From Bacteroidota bacterium (GTDB lineage: Bacteria > Bacteroidota > Ignavibacteria > Ignavibacteriales > Melioribacteraceae), in the NCBI GenBank assembly GCA_018829205.1, contig JAHJUE010000011.1, positions 1 to 64,000 on the forward strand: a stretch of DNA of 64,000 nucleotides. The letters are read 5' to 3'. Under the pieces are notes generated by a model that saw only the letters and a program-made list of their open reading frames with translations, did no database searches and had not been told where the DNA came from. The translations under genes and the position numbers were made by a program. Position 1 is the stretch's first letter. Every line of letters begins with the position of its first letter. Positions 1 through 9,070 of the stretch are shown one piece after another.

Positions 1-1032
1 CTCACCGTTTTCTAATCTGGATCTGCTGTCTTCGCCGCTGGCTAAATCTTCTATTGTTATCGCGCCGCTGCTGCCTACGAAATCTGTAAAGATACTGTTA
101 TAATATTTTCCGCCGGCATTATCTCTAAAATAAATTACTCTATCGTTTCCGTCGCCGCCTACACCGCTAGATGTTGAACCTGAGCCTATGTAGGTTACAT
201 TCGATATTACCGGTATTGCATATGGTAATCCGGTTTCGTCGTCATCTCCGCCGTCATGTTCGCCACCTCTGCCTGCTTGATCACTGCCTTGGAGCGAGAA
301 CCAGAACTGTCCTTTACCTCTCCAACCCATATCATAATCAAAACCGTCATCGCCGCAGAAGGCCGCTACTAAATATTTGGGACTTACTGTGCCGCCGAAC
401 CATTCATAACCGTCGTCAAAGTTTGAAAATACTTCTATATGTTCTATAGTTGTTCCACTGCCTACAGCGCCCATTGTTAATCCGTTTATCTCATCACCCG
501 GTACACCGCTTATAGAAAACCCGCCGTGACGGATTGAGATATAACGTAAGGTTCCAGAGTTATCAGTATCATCGTTGCCGCCGAATTTTGCGTCGAAATT
601 ATTCGGGATGCCTTCTATCTGGTTTTCTGTGGTCGGCTGATTGGTTACTGCTTTACCCAATAAAATTATTCCGCCCCATAAGCCTCTGTCATCCTTGGTT
701 AAATCATCTGATATTGATACATCGTCCAATTCAGAAGTAAAAATAATCGGAAGTTCTTTTGTGCCTTCGGCTATTAATTTTGCGCCTCTTCTTATTACTA
801 ACGCACTGGCTCCGTCGCCCGTTGTGATATTCGATTGCAATAATCCTTTTATTACAGTGCCTGCTTCTATGGTTAAGGTTACGCCGTCTTCAACGAAAAT
901 CAAACCGTTTAGATGATATTCGTTATTTGATGTCCAAGTAGAATTAGTATTTACATCTTCACTTACTACAACTTGAGCAAAAGTTACAGAAGTTAAAAGT
1001 AGTAATAGTAAGGCTGTCAAAATTTGCTTCAT
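1..1032 (-). CDS. Secreted repeat-rich surface protein, C-terminus cut by window edge
   Basis: The reading frame is open from an ATG at 1032 to the left edge (344 codons visible), so the gene is 3'-truncated by the window. It begins with a clear signal peptide (MKQILTALLLLLLTSVTFAQ). What follows is glycine- and aspartate-rich, with motifs such as LTIEAGTVIKG, WGGIILLGKA and YEWFGGTV that resemble secreted beta-helix-like proteins commonly found beside TonB-dependent receptors. It lies 44 bases downstream of the receptor gene on the same strand, so co-transcription is likely. The role is unknown; together with the receptor and pst genes, a surface job in phosphate-limited growth is an inference. 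Confidence 0.8.
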   Translation of the reverse strand, partial: MKQILTALLLLLLTSVTFAQVVVSEDVNTNSTWTSNNEYHLNGLIFVEDGVTLTIEAGTVIKGLLQSNITTGDGASALVIRRGAKLIAEGTKELPIIFTSELDDVSISDDLTKDDRGLWGGIILLGKAVTNQPTTENQIEGIPNNFDAKFGGNDDTDNSGTLRYISIRHGGFSISGVPGDEINGLTMGAVGSGTTIEHIEVFSNFDDGYEWFGGTVSPKYLVAAFCGDDGFDYDMGWRGKGQFWFSLQGSDQAGRGGEHDGGDDDETGLPYAIPVISNVTYIGSGSTSSGVGGDGNDRVIYFRDNAGGKYYNSIFTDFVGSSGAITIEDLASGEDSRSRLENGE

Positions 1033-1076
1033 TATTTTTTCTCCGATTGTTTTTGAAATATTTTTTAAATCAATTT

Positions 1077-4007
1077 TTAAAGTTCATAACTAAGCCCCAT
1101 AGAATATGAGATTCCTCTTTTATATTCCTGGTACGTAAATTCTTCCCCTTTGTACTTATAAATTTCGCTGTATTTTGAATTAAGCAGGTTTTTCACGGAT
1201 AAATTTATTTTAAAGTAATCAAGTACCTTTTGTGAAAATATAAAATCCAATTGAGCGGCAGGCTGTTCATAAACATCCGGGGTAACATTCGCGGATACTC
1301 TTGAGAGTCTTTCCCCGAAAGTATTAAAATTAAGACTAGCCAGGGTGCCTGTTTCATAATTATCGTACGACAGATCAAAATTCAAAATGAAAGGCGATTG
1401 TCCTTGAAGAGCTCTTGTTGAGGATGAGTTTTCATCAATTGCAATTCTCTGCGCTAATTCAGCTTCATCAATATCAACTTCTGAAGAAACTAGGGAAAGA
1501 TTTGCTCCGATTGAAAAATTTGAAAACATTTCGTCAAGCCAATTAAGTCTGAAACGGGATTCAAATTCGATTCCGTAAATATTTGCGTCATCAACGTTAA
1601 CATAATTAACAATTGGATTTGAGCGGGTTGCGCCTTCGGCGAAAGCTAGCTCAATAGGATTTTTTAATTGCTTATAAAATCCGCTTACCGCAACTATTTC
1701 ACCTGGATTGGCAAACCATTCCCAGCGTAAATCATAATTATCAATTAAAGTTCTTTTAAGATTCGGGTTACCCTGTAATTCAACATCGTTAATAAATTCT
1801 TTTGTTGCATAAGGAGCGATTTCTCTGAAATTAGGACGCGCAAGAGTTTTAGTTGCGGCTAATCTTATATTCATATTTTCAGAGATTTCAAAAATCAAAT
1901 TAAGCGAATGGAGCATATCTTTTTCGCTTATTTTACCTTCAGGAAAAATCGGGTCCTTACTTGTAACCTTTATTTCTGTTGTTTCATATCTTAATCCGCC
2001 GATAAATTTAACGTTGTTCATCAATGGCATTTCCAGCATACCGTAAAATGCTACAACATCCTGCTTGCCGTCATAATTATTTTTATCTTTAGAATTATTA
2101 TTTATAGTATTCGCGAAATTATATCTTAAACTTCCGTTACTTAACGTATCAATTTTTGATATACCAAGGTTTTTCTCATTGAACAAATCAGTGATATTTC
2201 CGTTTACGTCATTATAAAGTTTATTGCTAACCGTATATGAAAATGATTTTTCTGTAAATTCTCTTGTTAATGTCTGATATGAAGATCCGAACTTAAACTT
2301 ACCTTGTTTATTACCCCATTGCGAAAATGGTACAGCAACATTCAGATTATATGAATTTGATTTATCATTTAATTCTCTAAAATATCTTGAAGGGTCGTCA
2401 AATCCCGAACCGGTTATAATAAAATTTTCAGTTCCGTCGGAAAATCTTTGAATGCTTGAAGAGACCAATCTTCTATCGGGTTCCAATTGCGAAGTATTTG
2501 AAATTGAAGTATTCCAATCAACAGTTGAATTTAATAACCAAGTTAAGTTATGCTCGCCTCTTATTTGATATGATAAAATATCACGGTCGGAATATGACAA
2601 TACTCTGTTGAAATATTGGGGTGAGTCCTCACCTAAGCCGAATTCCTGAGGCCATGTACCTTCCTGATATCTTGTTTCGGCAATTCCGCTTCTAGAGTAG
2701 AATATATTACCGCCAAGTTGATGAAAAGAAGAAAATTTATAATTTAATGTGAATAAACCGCCCAGGCTTGATTCGGAATTACTTTTTTGGTCATTAAGCA
2801 GCAATTGAGGATTAAGTTCGTCTGCTTCCAAATCAGCCACTATATATCTTTGAACCTTTCCATCTTCATAGTATGAATAATTTTTAGAATATGTTAAACT
2901 TCCCAAATACCCTAAAGAGGAATTCTCTCCTGTTTGAATTTGGTCTCCGATAGAAAACGAATAACTTTGATTTACTGGGGCTGATGTTCTTTTGAAATCC
3001 ATTACATTATTAAAAGATTTAGAAACTTCATCAAGCTTAAGGGCCGATTCTGAATCAAATCTTGCCTGCTGAGGTAAAGGAATAGATAAATTATCAACAT
3101 CTAAATTACCGGGTAAATCAAAAGCTCCGTCGTTAAATCCAAGGAAATTTCCGTTTGCGCCTTCAAAAGTCAAATAATTATTATTAAATGTAGTCTGAGA
3201 ATTGTAGCTGCTGCCTGACGATAATTTAAGTATAAAACTGCTAGGAAAGTTTTTAGTGCCGACATCAACAATACCTCCGCTAAAATTTCCCGGTTTATCG
3301 GGAGTAAAAGTTTTAAGCGTGACTATATTGTCCAAAAGACTAGTAGGCAGTAAATCCAATTGAAAAGCCTTTTTGTTTGGATCAGAACTAGGAAGTTCCG
3401 CGCCGTTTAATTGTGTTGAGCTGTATCTTTCACCCAATCCTCTTATATAAACATATTTTCCGCCGACAACTGTAGCACCAACAACTTTTTTTACGGCATC
3501 TGCGGCATCACCGGCGCCGGATCTGGAAATTTGTTCCGCGCTTATTGCATCACTTACAGCAAGAGATTTCTGCCTTTTAATCAACATTCCCGCATCGGAA
3601 TTAAGCGCTGCTTTTGCCGATATTACAACTTCTTCGGTTTCAATTGATTCAAGTTGTAAAGCAAAATCTAATTTTACAACCGCACCGGCATCTAATTTAA
3701 TCCCGGTAACAGTACTTTTTGAATATCCAATGCTGGAAAAAATTAAGTTGTATTCCCCTTCTTTAATTCCTTCTATTAAATAAACACCGTTTATATCGGT
3801 GGCTGCTCCAAGAGTAGTTCCGTCAATATAAACATTCGCGCCAATCATGGCTTCTCCAGTTTCTGAATCAACAACAGTTCCTGTTATTTTACCAGTTGAT
3901 TGTGCGTTTATATTAGAGATAAAAACTCCGAAACAGATAATGAGTAAAATTTGTTTTATAAAAATACGATCCATAAACCATAAAGGTTTTAAGTTAAAGT
4001 TTTGCAT
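1077..4007 (-). CDS. TonB-dependent outer-membrane receptor with carboxypeptidase-regulatory-like N-terminal domain
   Basis: At 976 residues this has the usual length for the family. A hydrophobic signal segment (about residues 17-36) is followed by a carboxypeptidase-regulatory-like beta-sandwich (about 38-125, with GTVVDSETGEAMIGANV). A plug domain comes next (about 135-260, with YIRGLGERYSSTQLNGAELP and GGIVDVGTKNFP), then a long barrel ending in YSMGLSYEL. The start at 4007 is supported by GGGAGGAGAGATCAA directly upstream. Such receptors import large or scarce substrates across the outer membrane using TonB energy. The substrate cannot be read from sequence. Its position just after phoU suggests a phosphorus-containing ligand, and a candidate Pho box lies upstream. 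Confidence 0.92.
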   Translation of the reverse strand: MQNFNLKPLWFMDRIFIKQILLIICFGVFISNINAQSTGKITGTVVDSETGEAMIGANVYIDGTTLGAATDINGVYLIEGIKEGEYNLIFSSIGYSKSTVTGIKLDAGAVVKLDFALQLESIETEEVVISAKAALNSDAGMLIKRQKSLAVSDAISAEQISRSGAGDAADAVKKVVGATVVGGKYVYIRGLGERYSSTQLNGAELPSSDPNKKAFQLDLLPTSLLDNIVTLKTFTPDKPGNFSGGIVDVGTKNFPSSFILKLSSGSSYNSQTTFNNNYLTFEGANGNFLGFNDGAFDLPGNLDVDNLSIPLPQQARFDSESALKLDEVSKSFNNVMDFKRTSAPVNQSYSFSIGDQIQTGENSSLGYLGSLTYSKNYSYYEDGKVQRYIVADLEADELNPQLLLNDQKSNSESSLGGLFTLNYKFSSFHQLGGNIFYSRSGIAETRYQEGTWPQEFGLGEDSPQYFNRVLSYSDRDILSYQIRGEHNLTWLLNSTVDWNTSISNTSQLEPDRRLVSSSIQRFSDGTENFIITGSGFDDPSRYFRELNDKSNSYNLNVAVPFSQWGNKQGKFKFGSSYQTLTREFTEKSFSYTVSNKLYNDVNGNITDLFNEKNLGISKIDTLSNGSLRYNFANTINNNSKDKNNYDGKQDVVAFYGMLEMPLMNNVKFIGGLRYETTEIKVTSKDPIFPEGKISEKDMLHSLNLIFEISENMNIRLAATKTLARPNFREIAPYATKEFINDVELQGNPNLKRTLIDNYDLRWEWFANPGEIVAVSGFYKQLKNPIELAFAEGATRSNPIVNYVNVDDANIYGIEFESRFRLNWLDEMFSNFSIGANLSLVSSEVDIDEAELAQRIAIDENSSSTRALQGQSPFILNFDLSYDNYETGTLASLNFNTFGERLSRVSANVTPDVYEQPAAQLDFIFSQKVLDYFKINLSVKNLLNSKYSEIYKYKGEEFTYQEYKRGISYSMGLSYEL

Positions 4008-4051
4008 TTGATCTCTCCTCCCAAAGAAAGATTTAATAATTACGGAGGTAA

Positions 4052-4104
4052 AGTTAATGTCTCAATGTTAACTCATGATTATGTCAGTATTAAGGAATTG
4101 TTAA
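4052..4104 (-). promoter_or_regulatory. Candidate Pho box upstream of the TonB-dependent receptor
   Basis: On the minus strand, TTAACA, TTAATA and TTAACA begin at 4104, 4093 and 4071, offsets of 11 and 22 bases, with a further TTAACT at 4057 out of phase. Direct TTAACA-like half-sites at 11-base spacing are the form of PhoP/PhoB operators in several phyla. The array sits 45-97 bases before the receptor start. No similar array was seen before pstS. The assignment is inference from spacing and context in AT-rich DNA. Confidence 0.35.
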
Positions 4105-4212
4105 CAATTAGGTAAGTAATTTTAATGCGTGGAAATTTGAGCTGAATATTTCGATTATCGCCTATTAATAAAGTTAATATGCGGCTGTTTGTTTATAAAA
4201 CAGTTCTGTTAA

Positions 4213-4899
4213 TTAAAAATCTTCATCAATATTTCTTTTTTGGAATTTCATTTTATGCGCTACAATGTTAGCTTCTAAATAAAAAATAATGTTTTCTGCA
4301 ATGTTTGTTGCATGGTCGGCCAGTCTTTCAATATTTCTTGCCAATACAATCAAATGAGCGCAATCCTCAACCAGATTTGCATCGGTTTTCATTTTTTGGA
4401 CAAGGAACTTAAATATTTGTTTATTTAAGCTGTCAACTTCGGCATCTTTTATTAGAATTGAATTCGCAGTATCAATACTACTGTGAATAAAACAATCGAT
4501 AGAAAGTTTGAGCATTTCTTTCGCGCTATTTGCCATTTGAATTATTTGCGATTCTTTGATTATTTCCCTCGCGCCCGCAGTCTTTTTTACACGGCGCGCA
4601 ATATTTACGGAGATATCACCGCATCTTTCCAATTGTGTATTTATCATCATAACTGCAATTACAAATCTTAAATCAATTGTAACAGGCTGGAAAAGCGCGA
4701 GAATATTTTCGCATTGCGACTGTATTTTATTATCAAAAATATCGACATCTACGTCCTTGGATTTAATTCCTTTACATAATTCTATATCGCCGGTCTCCAG
4801 CGCTTTAATTGCTTTTTCGGCCTGTTCATCAACCAGCGAAGCCATTTGAATAAGGTTTGTTTTCAGGTTTTCAATTTCTTGACTAAAATGTTCCTGCAT
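4213..4899 (-). CDS. phoU: Phosphate transport system regulator PhoU
   Basis: The 228-residue protein has two PhoU helical-bundle repeats. The first carries DNKIQSQCENILALFQPV and DLRFVIAVMMINTQLERCGD; the second has LARNIERLADHATNIAENI, the metal-binding E/DxxxD signature. PhoU damps the Pst transporter and the PhoR/PhoB two-component system when phosphate is plentiful. It acts at the cytoplasmic face of the membrane. The start is set by GGAG six bases before ATG. It follows pstB by 17 bases and is the last gene of the pst operon proper. No phoR or phoB is in the window. Confidence 0.96.
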   Translation of the reverse strand: MQEHFSQEIENLKTNLIQMASLVDEQAEKAIKALETGDIELCKGIKSKDVDVDIFDNKIQSQCENILALFQPVTIDLRFVIAVMMINTQLERCGDISVNIARRVKKTAGAREIIKESQIIQMANSAKEMLKLSIDCFIHSSIDTANSILIKDAEVDSLNKQIFKFLVQKMKTDANLVEDCAHLIVLARNIERLADHATNIAENIIFYLEANIVAHKMKFQKRNIDEDF

Positions 4900-4916
4900 A
4901 TAAATCTCCAGATAAA

Positions 4917-5666
4917 TTAACCGAATCTTCCTCTTACATAATCTTCAGTTTGTTTAAGTTCCGGTGAAGTAAATATTTTTTTTGTCGCGTCGTACTCAAT
5001 TAATTCACCCATATATAGAAACGCCGTAAAATCACTTACGCGCGATGCCTGCTGCATATTATGAGTTACAATAACAATTGTATAATTTTTCTTTAATTCA
5101 AAGATTAAATCTTCAATTTTGGTTGTAGAAATAGGATCAAGCGCGCTTGCAGGTTCGTCCATTAAAATTACTTCGGGCTGAATTGCTAAGGTGCGCGCAA
5201 TACATAGACGCTGCTGCTGACCTCCCGATAAATTAATACCGGACTGCTCCAAAGAATCTTTAACCTCATCCCAAAGTGCGGCTTGTTTTAATGATTTTTC
5301 AACAATTTCCGCTGTCTCTTTCTTATCTGTTTTTCCGTTATATTTTAGTCCGGCCGCAACATTATCAAAAATTGACATTGTCGGGAAAGGGTTTGGTTTT
5401 TGAAAAATCATACCAAGTCTTCTTCTAACCAGCACGGGATCTTTTCTTGTAATATCCTCTCCATCTAACATAATACTGCCTTGAACAGTACCTCCAACAA
5501 CTTCATGCATTCTATTAAGACATCTTAAAAATGTTGACTTACCGCAGCCTGAGGGTCCGATTATCGCCAAAACTTTGTTTTGGGGAATATCAATCGAAAC
5601 GTTTTTAAGCACCTTATTCTTTCCGTAAAACGCGTTCAAATTTTTTACTGCTATTTTTATTTCCAT
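4917..5666 (-). CDS. pstB: Phosphate ABC transporter ATP-binding protein PstB
   Basis: This is a complete 249-residue ABC ATPase of usual PstB length. Walker A is GPSGCGKST, the signature is [16 protein letters not shown] and Walker B is [13 protein letters not shown], followed by the switch histidine in [30 protein letters not shown] is typical of PstB. It powers phosphate import through PstC and PstA. It lies 29 bases after pstA and 17 before phoU in a five-gene minus-strand operon. The Shine-Dalgarno is weak, which suggests translational coupling. Confidence 0.97.
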   Translation of the reverse strand: MEIKIAVKNLNAFYGKNKVLKNVSIDIPQNKVLAIIGPSGCGKSTFLRCLNRMHEVVGGTVQGSIMLDGEDITRKDPVLVRRRLGMIFQKPNPFPTMSIFDNVAAGLKYNGKTDKKETAEIVEKSLKQAALWDEVKDSLEQSGINLSGGQQQRLCIARTLAIQPEVILMDEPASALDPISTTKIEDLIFELKKNYTIVIVTHNMQQASRVSDFTAFLYMGELIEYDATKKIFTSPELKQTEDYVRGRFG

Positions 5667-5695
5667 ATATCTTAGTTCTTATTCCAAATAAAAAT

Positions 5696-6550
5696 TTATT
5701 GTTTGATGTTGTATCTGGACCTTGTAATTATTTTAAATAACAGACTTAAAATAGAAATAAGAATAATTAATACCAAAGCAGCCGTCCAAGCCTGGTTATT
5801 CCAATCTTCAAAAGGAGCTTTCGCGTAATCATAAATATAAACTGTTAATGAAGCGATTGGCTGCCCGATAGAAGTTGACCAGAAACGGTTCCCCAATGCA
5901 GTAAAAAGAAGTGGGGCCGTTTCACCGGCAGCTCTTGAAAGGGCCAGCAAAATACCTGTTGCAATTCCTTTCCAAGCAGTTTTTAATACAATTGAAACTG
6001 TTGTTTTCCACTTTGGAATACCTAGCGAAAGCGCGGTTTCTCTTAAAGATTGCGGAACAATTTTAATCATTTCGTCGGTAGTACGAGTGATTGTAGGAAT
6101 CATTATTATACCTAAAGCGATTCCACCTGCAAGCGCAGAAAATTGTTTCATCGGTATTACAACTAATGAATAAACAACTACTCCAACAACAATTGAAGGA
6201 ACACCGCTAAGTACATCGGCGAAAAACCTGACAACATTTCCAAATTTATTCTTCCCGAATTCCGACAAATAAATACCTGCAGACATGCCGACCGGAATGC
6301 CAATAGACCCTCCAATACCTAACATTATTAGGGTCCCGACAATTGCATTAGCCATTCCACCGCCAGGTTCCCCCACCGGTTTAGGCATTTCAATAAAAAA
6401 ATCGATATTTAAATGTGAAATGCCTTTAGAAACCGTATAATAAATTATAAATATCAGCGGAATAATTGATATAACAGCCGCTAAAACCGAAAGCGACAAC
6501 ATTATTAAGTTTATAATTTTTTTCTTATATAGATATAAATTCGACTTCAT
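5696..6550 (-). CDS. pstA: Phosphate ABC transporter permease PstA
   Basis: An inner-membrane permease with about six hydrophobic segments and the binding-protein-dependent transport loop (SLRETALSLGIPKWKTTVSIV). That loop contacts PstB. GVPSIVVGVVVYSLVV and AAGETAPLLFTALGNRFW are characteristic of PstA. I place the start at the ATG at 6550, which overlaps the pstC stop as ATGA. An in-frame ATG 15 bases further upstream is possible. It forms the channel with PstC. Confidence 0.95.
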   Translation of the reverse strand: MKSNLYLYKKKIINLIMLSLSVLAAVISIIPLIFIIYYTVSKGISHLNIDFFIEMPKPVGEPGGGMANAIVGTLIMLGIGGSIGIPVGMSAGIYLSEFGKNKFGNVVRFFADVLSGVPSIVVGVVVYSLVVIPMKQFSALAGGIALGIIMIPTITRTTDEMIKIVPQSLRETALSLGIPKWKTTVSIVLKTAWKGIATGILLALSRAAGETAPLLFTALGNRFWSTSIGQPIASLTVYIYDYAKAPFEDWNNQAWTAALVLIILISILSLLFKIITRSRYNIKQ

Positions 6551-7500
6551 CGCACCGTTTTCCATTTTCTATCCATACTCCAGACTAACAATCTTGCCAA
6601 AGCATTTATAATTATCGTAATTACAAACAAAACTAAAGCTAAATGTATTAATGAACTGATATACATATCCGAAGTAGCTTCGGTAAATTCGTTTGCAATT
6701 GCGCTTGCCATAGTATATGAGGGATCAAACAAAGAAGCGGAAATTAAAGGCCTGTTTCCTATTACCATTGTTACTGCCATTGTTTCTCCCACAGCCCTGC
6801 CAAGTCCCAGCATGCTTGCTCCTAGAATTCCTGATTTTACTTCTTTAAGAACAATAAGAATAGACTCCCATTTTGTAGCGCCTAAAGCTAATGCGGCTTC
6901 TCTTTGATCATGCGGGACTGATCTAATAATATCTCTTGAAATTGAAGCAATAATAGGAAGAATCATAATCGATAAAATTAATACGGCAGCAAGCAGACCG
7001 AAACCATAAGGTGGTCCCTGAAAAAAAGGTAAAAATCCAAAATTTTGGGATAAGAATGGCTGGACATCATTTCTAATCCAGGGGACAAGAACAAATATTC
7101 CCCAAAGACCGTAAACGACGCTTGGAATTCCCGCTAATAATTCCACAAGGTAAGATGCGGGTTTTTCAAGCCATGACGGAGCAATTTCAGAAAGGAATAC
7201 CGCAACGCCAATACTTAAAGGAACCGAAATTAAAAGCGCAAGCATTGATGAAACTATTGTACCGTAAATAATTGGCAAAGCGCCGAACATTTCTCTTACA
7301 GGGTCCCACGCGCTGCTTACGAGAAATCCCCAGCCGAATTTTTCAATTGACGGTTTCGCACCCGCGTACATTTCATAAGCCATTAGAATAACAAGGATTA
7401 AAACGACAGCTGCAAAAAAACCGGTAATTTTTTCAAAAAATATATCACCCAGATTATTTGATGTATAAATTGAGCCGTTTTTATTTTTGAAGAATTTCAA
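6547..7500 (-). CDS. pstC: Phosphate ABC transporter permease PstC
   Basis: A 317-residue polytopic membrane protein with LLAGIPSVVYGLWGIFVLVP, the permease loop DQREAALALGATKWESILIV and the conserved GLGRAVGETMAVTMVIGN segment of PstC. It pairs with PstA as the inner-membrane phosphate channel. It starts 17 bases after pstS and overlaps the pstA start by four bases, so the two permeases are translationally coupled. Confidence 0.96.
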   Translation of the reverse strand: MKFFKNKNGSIYTSNNLGDIFFEKITGFFAAVVLILVILMAYEMYAGAKPSIEKFGWGFLVSSAWDPVREMFGALPIIYGTIVSSMLALLISVPLSIGVAVFLSEIAPSWLEKPASYLVELLAGIPSVVYGLWGIFVLVPWIRNDVQPFLSQNFGFLPFFQGPPYGFGLLAAVLILSIMILPIIASISRDIIRSVPHDQREAALALGATKWESILIVLKEVKSGILGASMLGLGRAVGETMAVTMVIGNRPLISASLFDPSYTMASAIANEFTEATSDMYISSLIHLALVLFVITIIINALARLLVWSMDRKWKTVR

Positions 7501-7517
7501 AATATTTCCTTAAAAAA

Positions 7518-8564
7518 TTATTTTATTTTTTTCCCGTTTGCGGTTATCGTATTTATTTTATTTCTGCACATTTTGATAATTTTATTGGGCAGAGGCGAAT
7601 AATATAAATCCGTAGTGTATGATTGTCCTTTATCCATTGCCCAATATAAGAAATCAACCAATGCATTAGCTTTCTCCTCATTCTTCATATTCTTATAAAC
7701 AAGCAGCCATGTAAAACCTGAAATCGGATATGAATCTTTTCCATCCGCATCCGTAATAGAAACACGTAAATCTGCAGGCATATTGTTTAAAATTTCTCCT
7801 GTAGCAGCGGTAACGGATTTAAAAGAAGGTTCAATAAAATAACCGTTTTTATTCTTCATAAAAGCATAATTTATATTATTATGAACCGCGAAAGCCAGTT
7901 CAATATATCCGATTGAACCCTCTGTTTGTTTAATAAATCCCGCAACTCCGTCGTTCCCTTTTCCTCCAAGACCAACAGGCCAGTTAACTGCTTTGCCAGT
8001 ACCTACCTTTATTTGCCACTCTTTACTAACTTTTGATAAATAATCGGTAAAAATATATGTAGTTCCGCTTCCATCGGATCTATGCGCAACTAAAATTGCG
8101 GAAGCGGGCAAATTTATACCGGGATTTATTTTTTGAATTTCAATATCGTTCCAATAATAAATTTTACCTAGAAAAATATCAGCGAGCACCTGACCGGTTA
8201 ATTTCAGTCCTTTTCCTACTCCCGGGATATTATAACTAATAACAACGGCTCCTATTACAGTTGGAATATGCAGAACTTCCGTACCCCGTTTATCTTTTAC
8301 CTCTAACAATTGCTTATCACTCATTGGACCGTCTGTCGCGCCAAAATCAACAGTACCTTCAAGCACCTGTCTAATTCCGCCACCGCTTCCGATTACCTGA
8401 TAATTAAACTGCACGCCGGTTAATTTTTTATACTCATCAAACCATTTAGTATAAATTACTGCAGGGAAAGTTGCGCCTGCGCCGTTTAGTTGAAGTTGAG
8501 CAAATGAATAACCGGATGTAAAAAAAATAAATAATAAAATTAAAATTGATTTTTTATTCAGCAT
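7518..8564 (-). CDS. pstS: Phosphate ABC transporter substrate-binding protein PstS
   Basis: A periplasmic phosphate-binding protein. The family signatures are NGAGATFPAVIYTKWF at the mature N-terminus, GSGGGIRQ, DFGATDGPMSD, and AHRSDGSGTTYIFTDYL, which supplies the phosphate ligands. I chose the ATG at 8564 because it places a signal peptide (MLNKKSILILLFIFFTSGYSFA) at the start. An in-frame ATG at 8618 would add 18 hydrophilic residues and has no ribosome binding site. It is the first gene of the pst operon. Confidence 0.95.
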   Translation of the reverse strand: MLNKKSILILLFIFFTSGYSFAQLQLNGAGATFPAVIYTKWFDEYKKLTGVQFNYQVIGSGGGIRQVLEGTVDFGATDGPMSDKQLLEVKDKRGTEVLHIPTVIGAVVISYNIPGVGKGLKLTGQVLADIFLGKIYYWNDIEIQKINPGINLPASAILVAHRSDGSGTTYIFTDYLSKVSKEWQIKVGTGKAVNWPVGLGGKGNDGVAGFIKQTEGSIGYIELAFAVHNNINYAFMKNKNGYFIEPSFKSVTAATGEILNNMPADLRVSITDADGKDSYPISGFTWLLVYKNMKNEEKANALVDFLYWAMDKGQSYTTDLYYSPLPNKIIKMCRNKINTITANGKKIK

Positions 8565-9070
8565 ATTTTCTTGAGTATTATTTTTTATAGTCCTTAAATA
8601 TTTATCAACAATTAACATGGTTCTATATTTTTCTAATAATTATATTAAAGATGAATAAGGAATTTAAAATAAGCTTCTAAATTATTTTTTACATCCTAAA
8701 AAAGGAAATACTTTTGAATTCTTCCTATTAACCTTAGCATATTTTCTATTATAAGTCGTTACTCAAACGCAAAATACAACCGATATATTTAATTTGCTTA
8801 ATTTATAGAGTATTAATAATATAATTTGAATTTGGAATGAGCTTAAAAATTTATATAAATTATTTAAGTGAAATATTCAACCAAGATTTTATTTCAGTTT
8901 TTTATATGAAAATAATGAGCAATAAATTGCTACGAACTTTTTTGTTATTATATATAATTAAATTTATGGTGTTAAGAATTAGAATAGAACATAGCGGAAG
9001 GCTGAAAATCTATAATTTAGCAAAGCTAATAAATCATAAATATACTTAGTAAAATAATTAGGATTTATTA
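8565..9070. other. Intergenic region with the presumed pst promoter
   Basis: About 500 very AT-rich bases lie between pstS and the acyltransferase. The pst operon promoter must be here, but I could not pick out a convincing -35/-10 pair or Pho half-site array. A 70-codon plus-strand frame at 8837-9049 is lysine-, isoleucine- and leucine-rich with no family signature, and I treat it as chance. Confidence 0.5.

Noticed and set aside
171-916. Several plus-strand frames over the first kilobase
   Set aside because: They lie opposite the secreted-protein frame on the minus strand, which has a signal peptide and runs open to the edge; the plus frames have arginine- and proline-rich shadow composition.
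4178-4206. Hairpin CTGTTT/AAACAG after phoU as a terminator
   Set aside because: The stem is only six pairs and no T-run follows, so support is too weak.
8837-9049. 70-codon plus-strand frame before the acyltransferase
   Set aside because: Composition is that of AT-rich noncoding DNA, with no family signature and no clear ribosome binding site.
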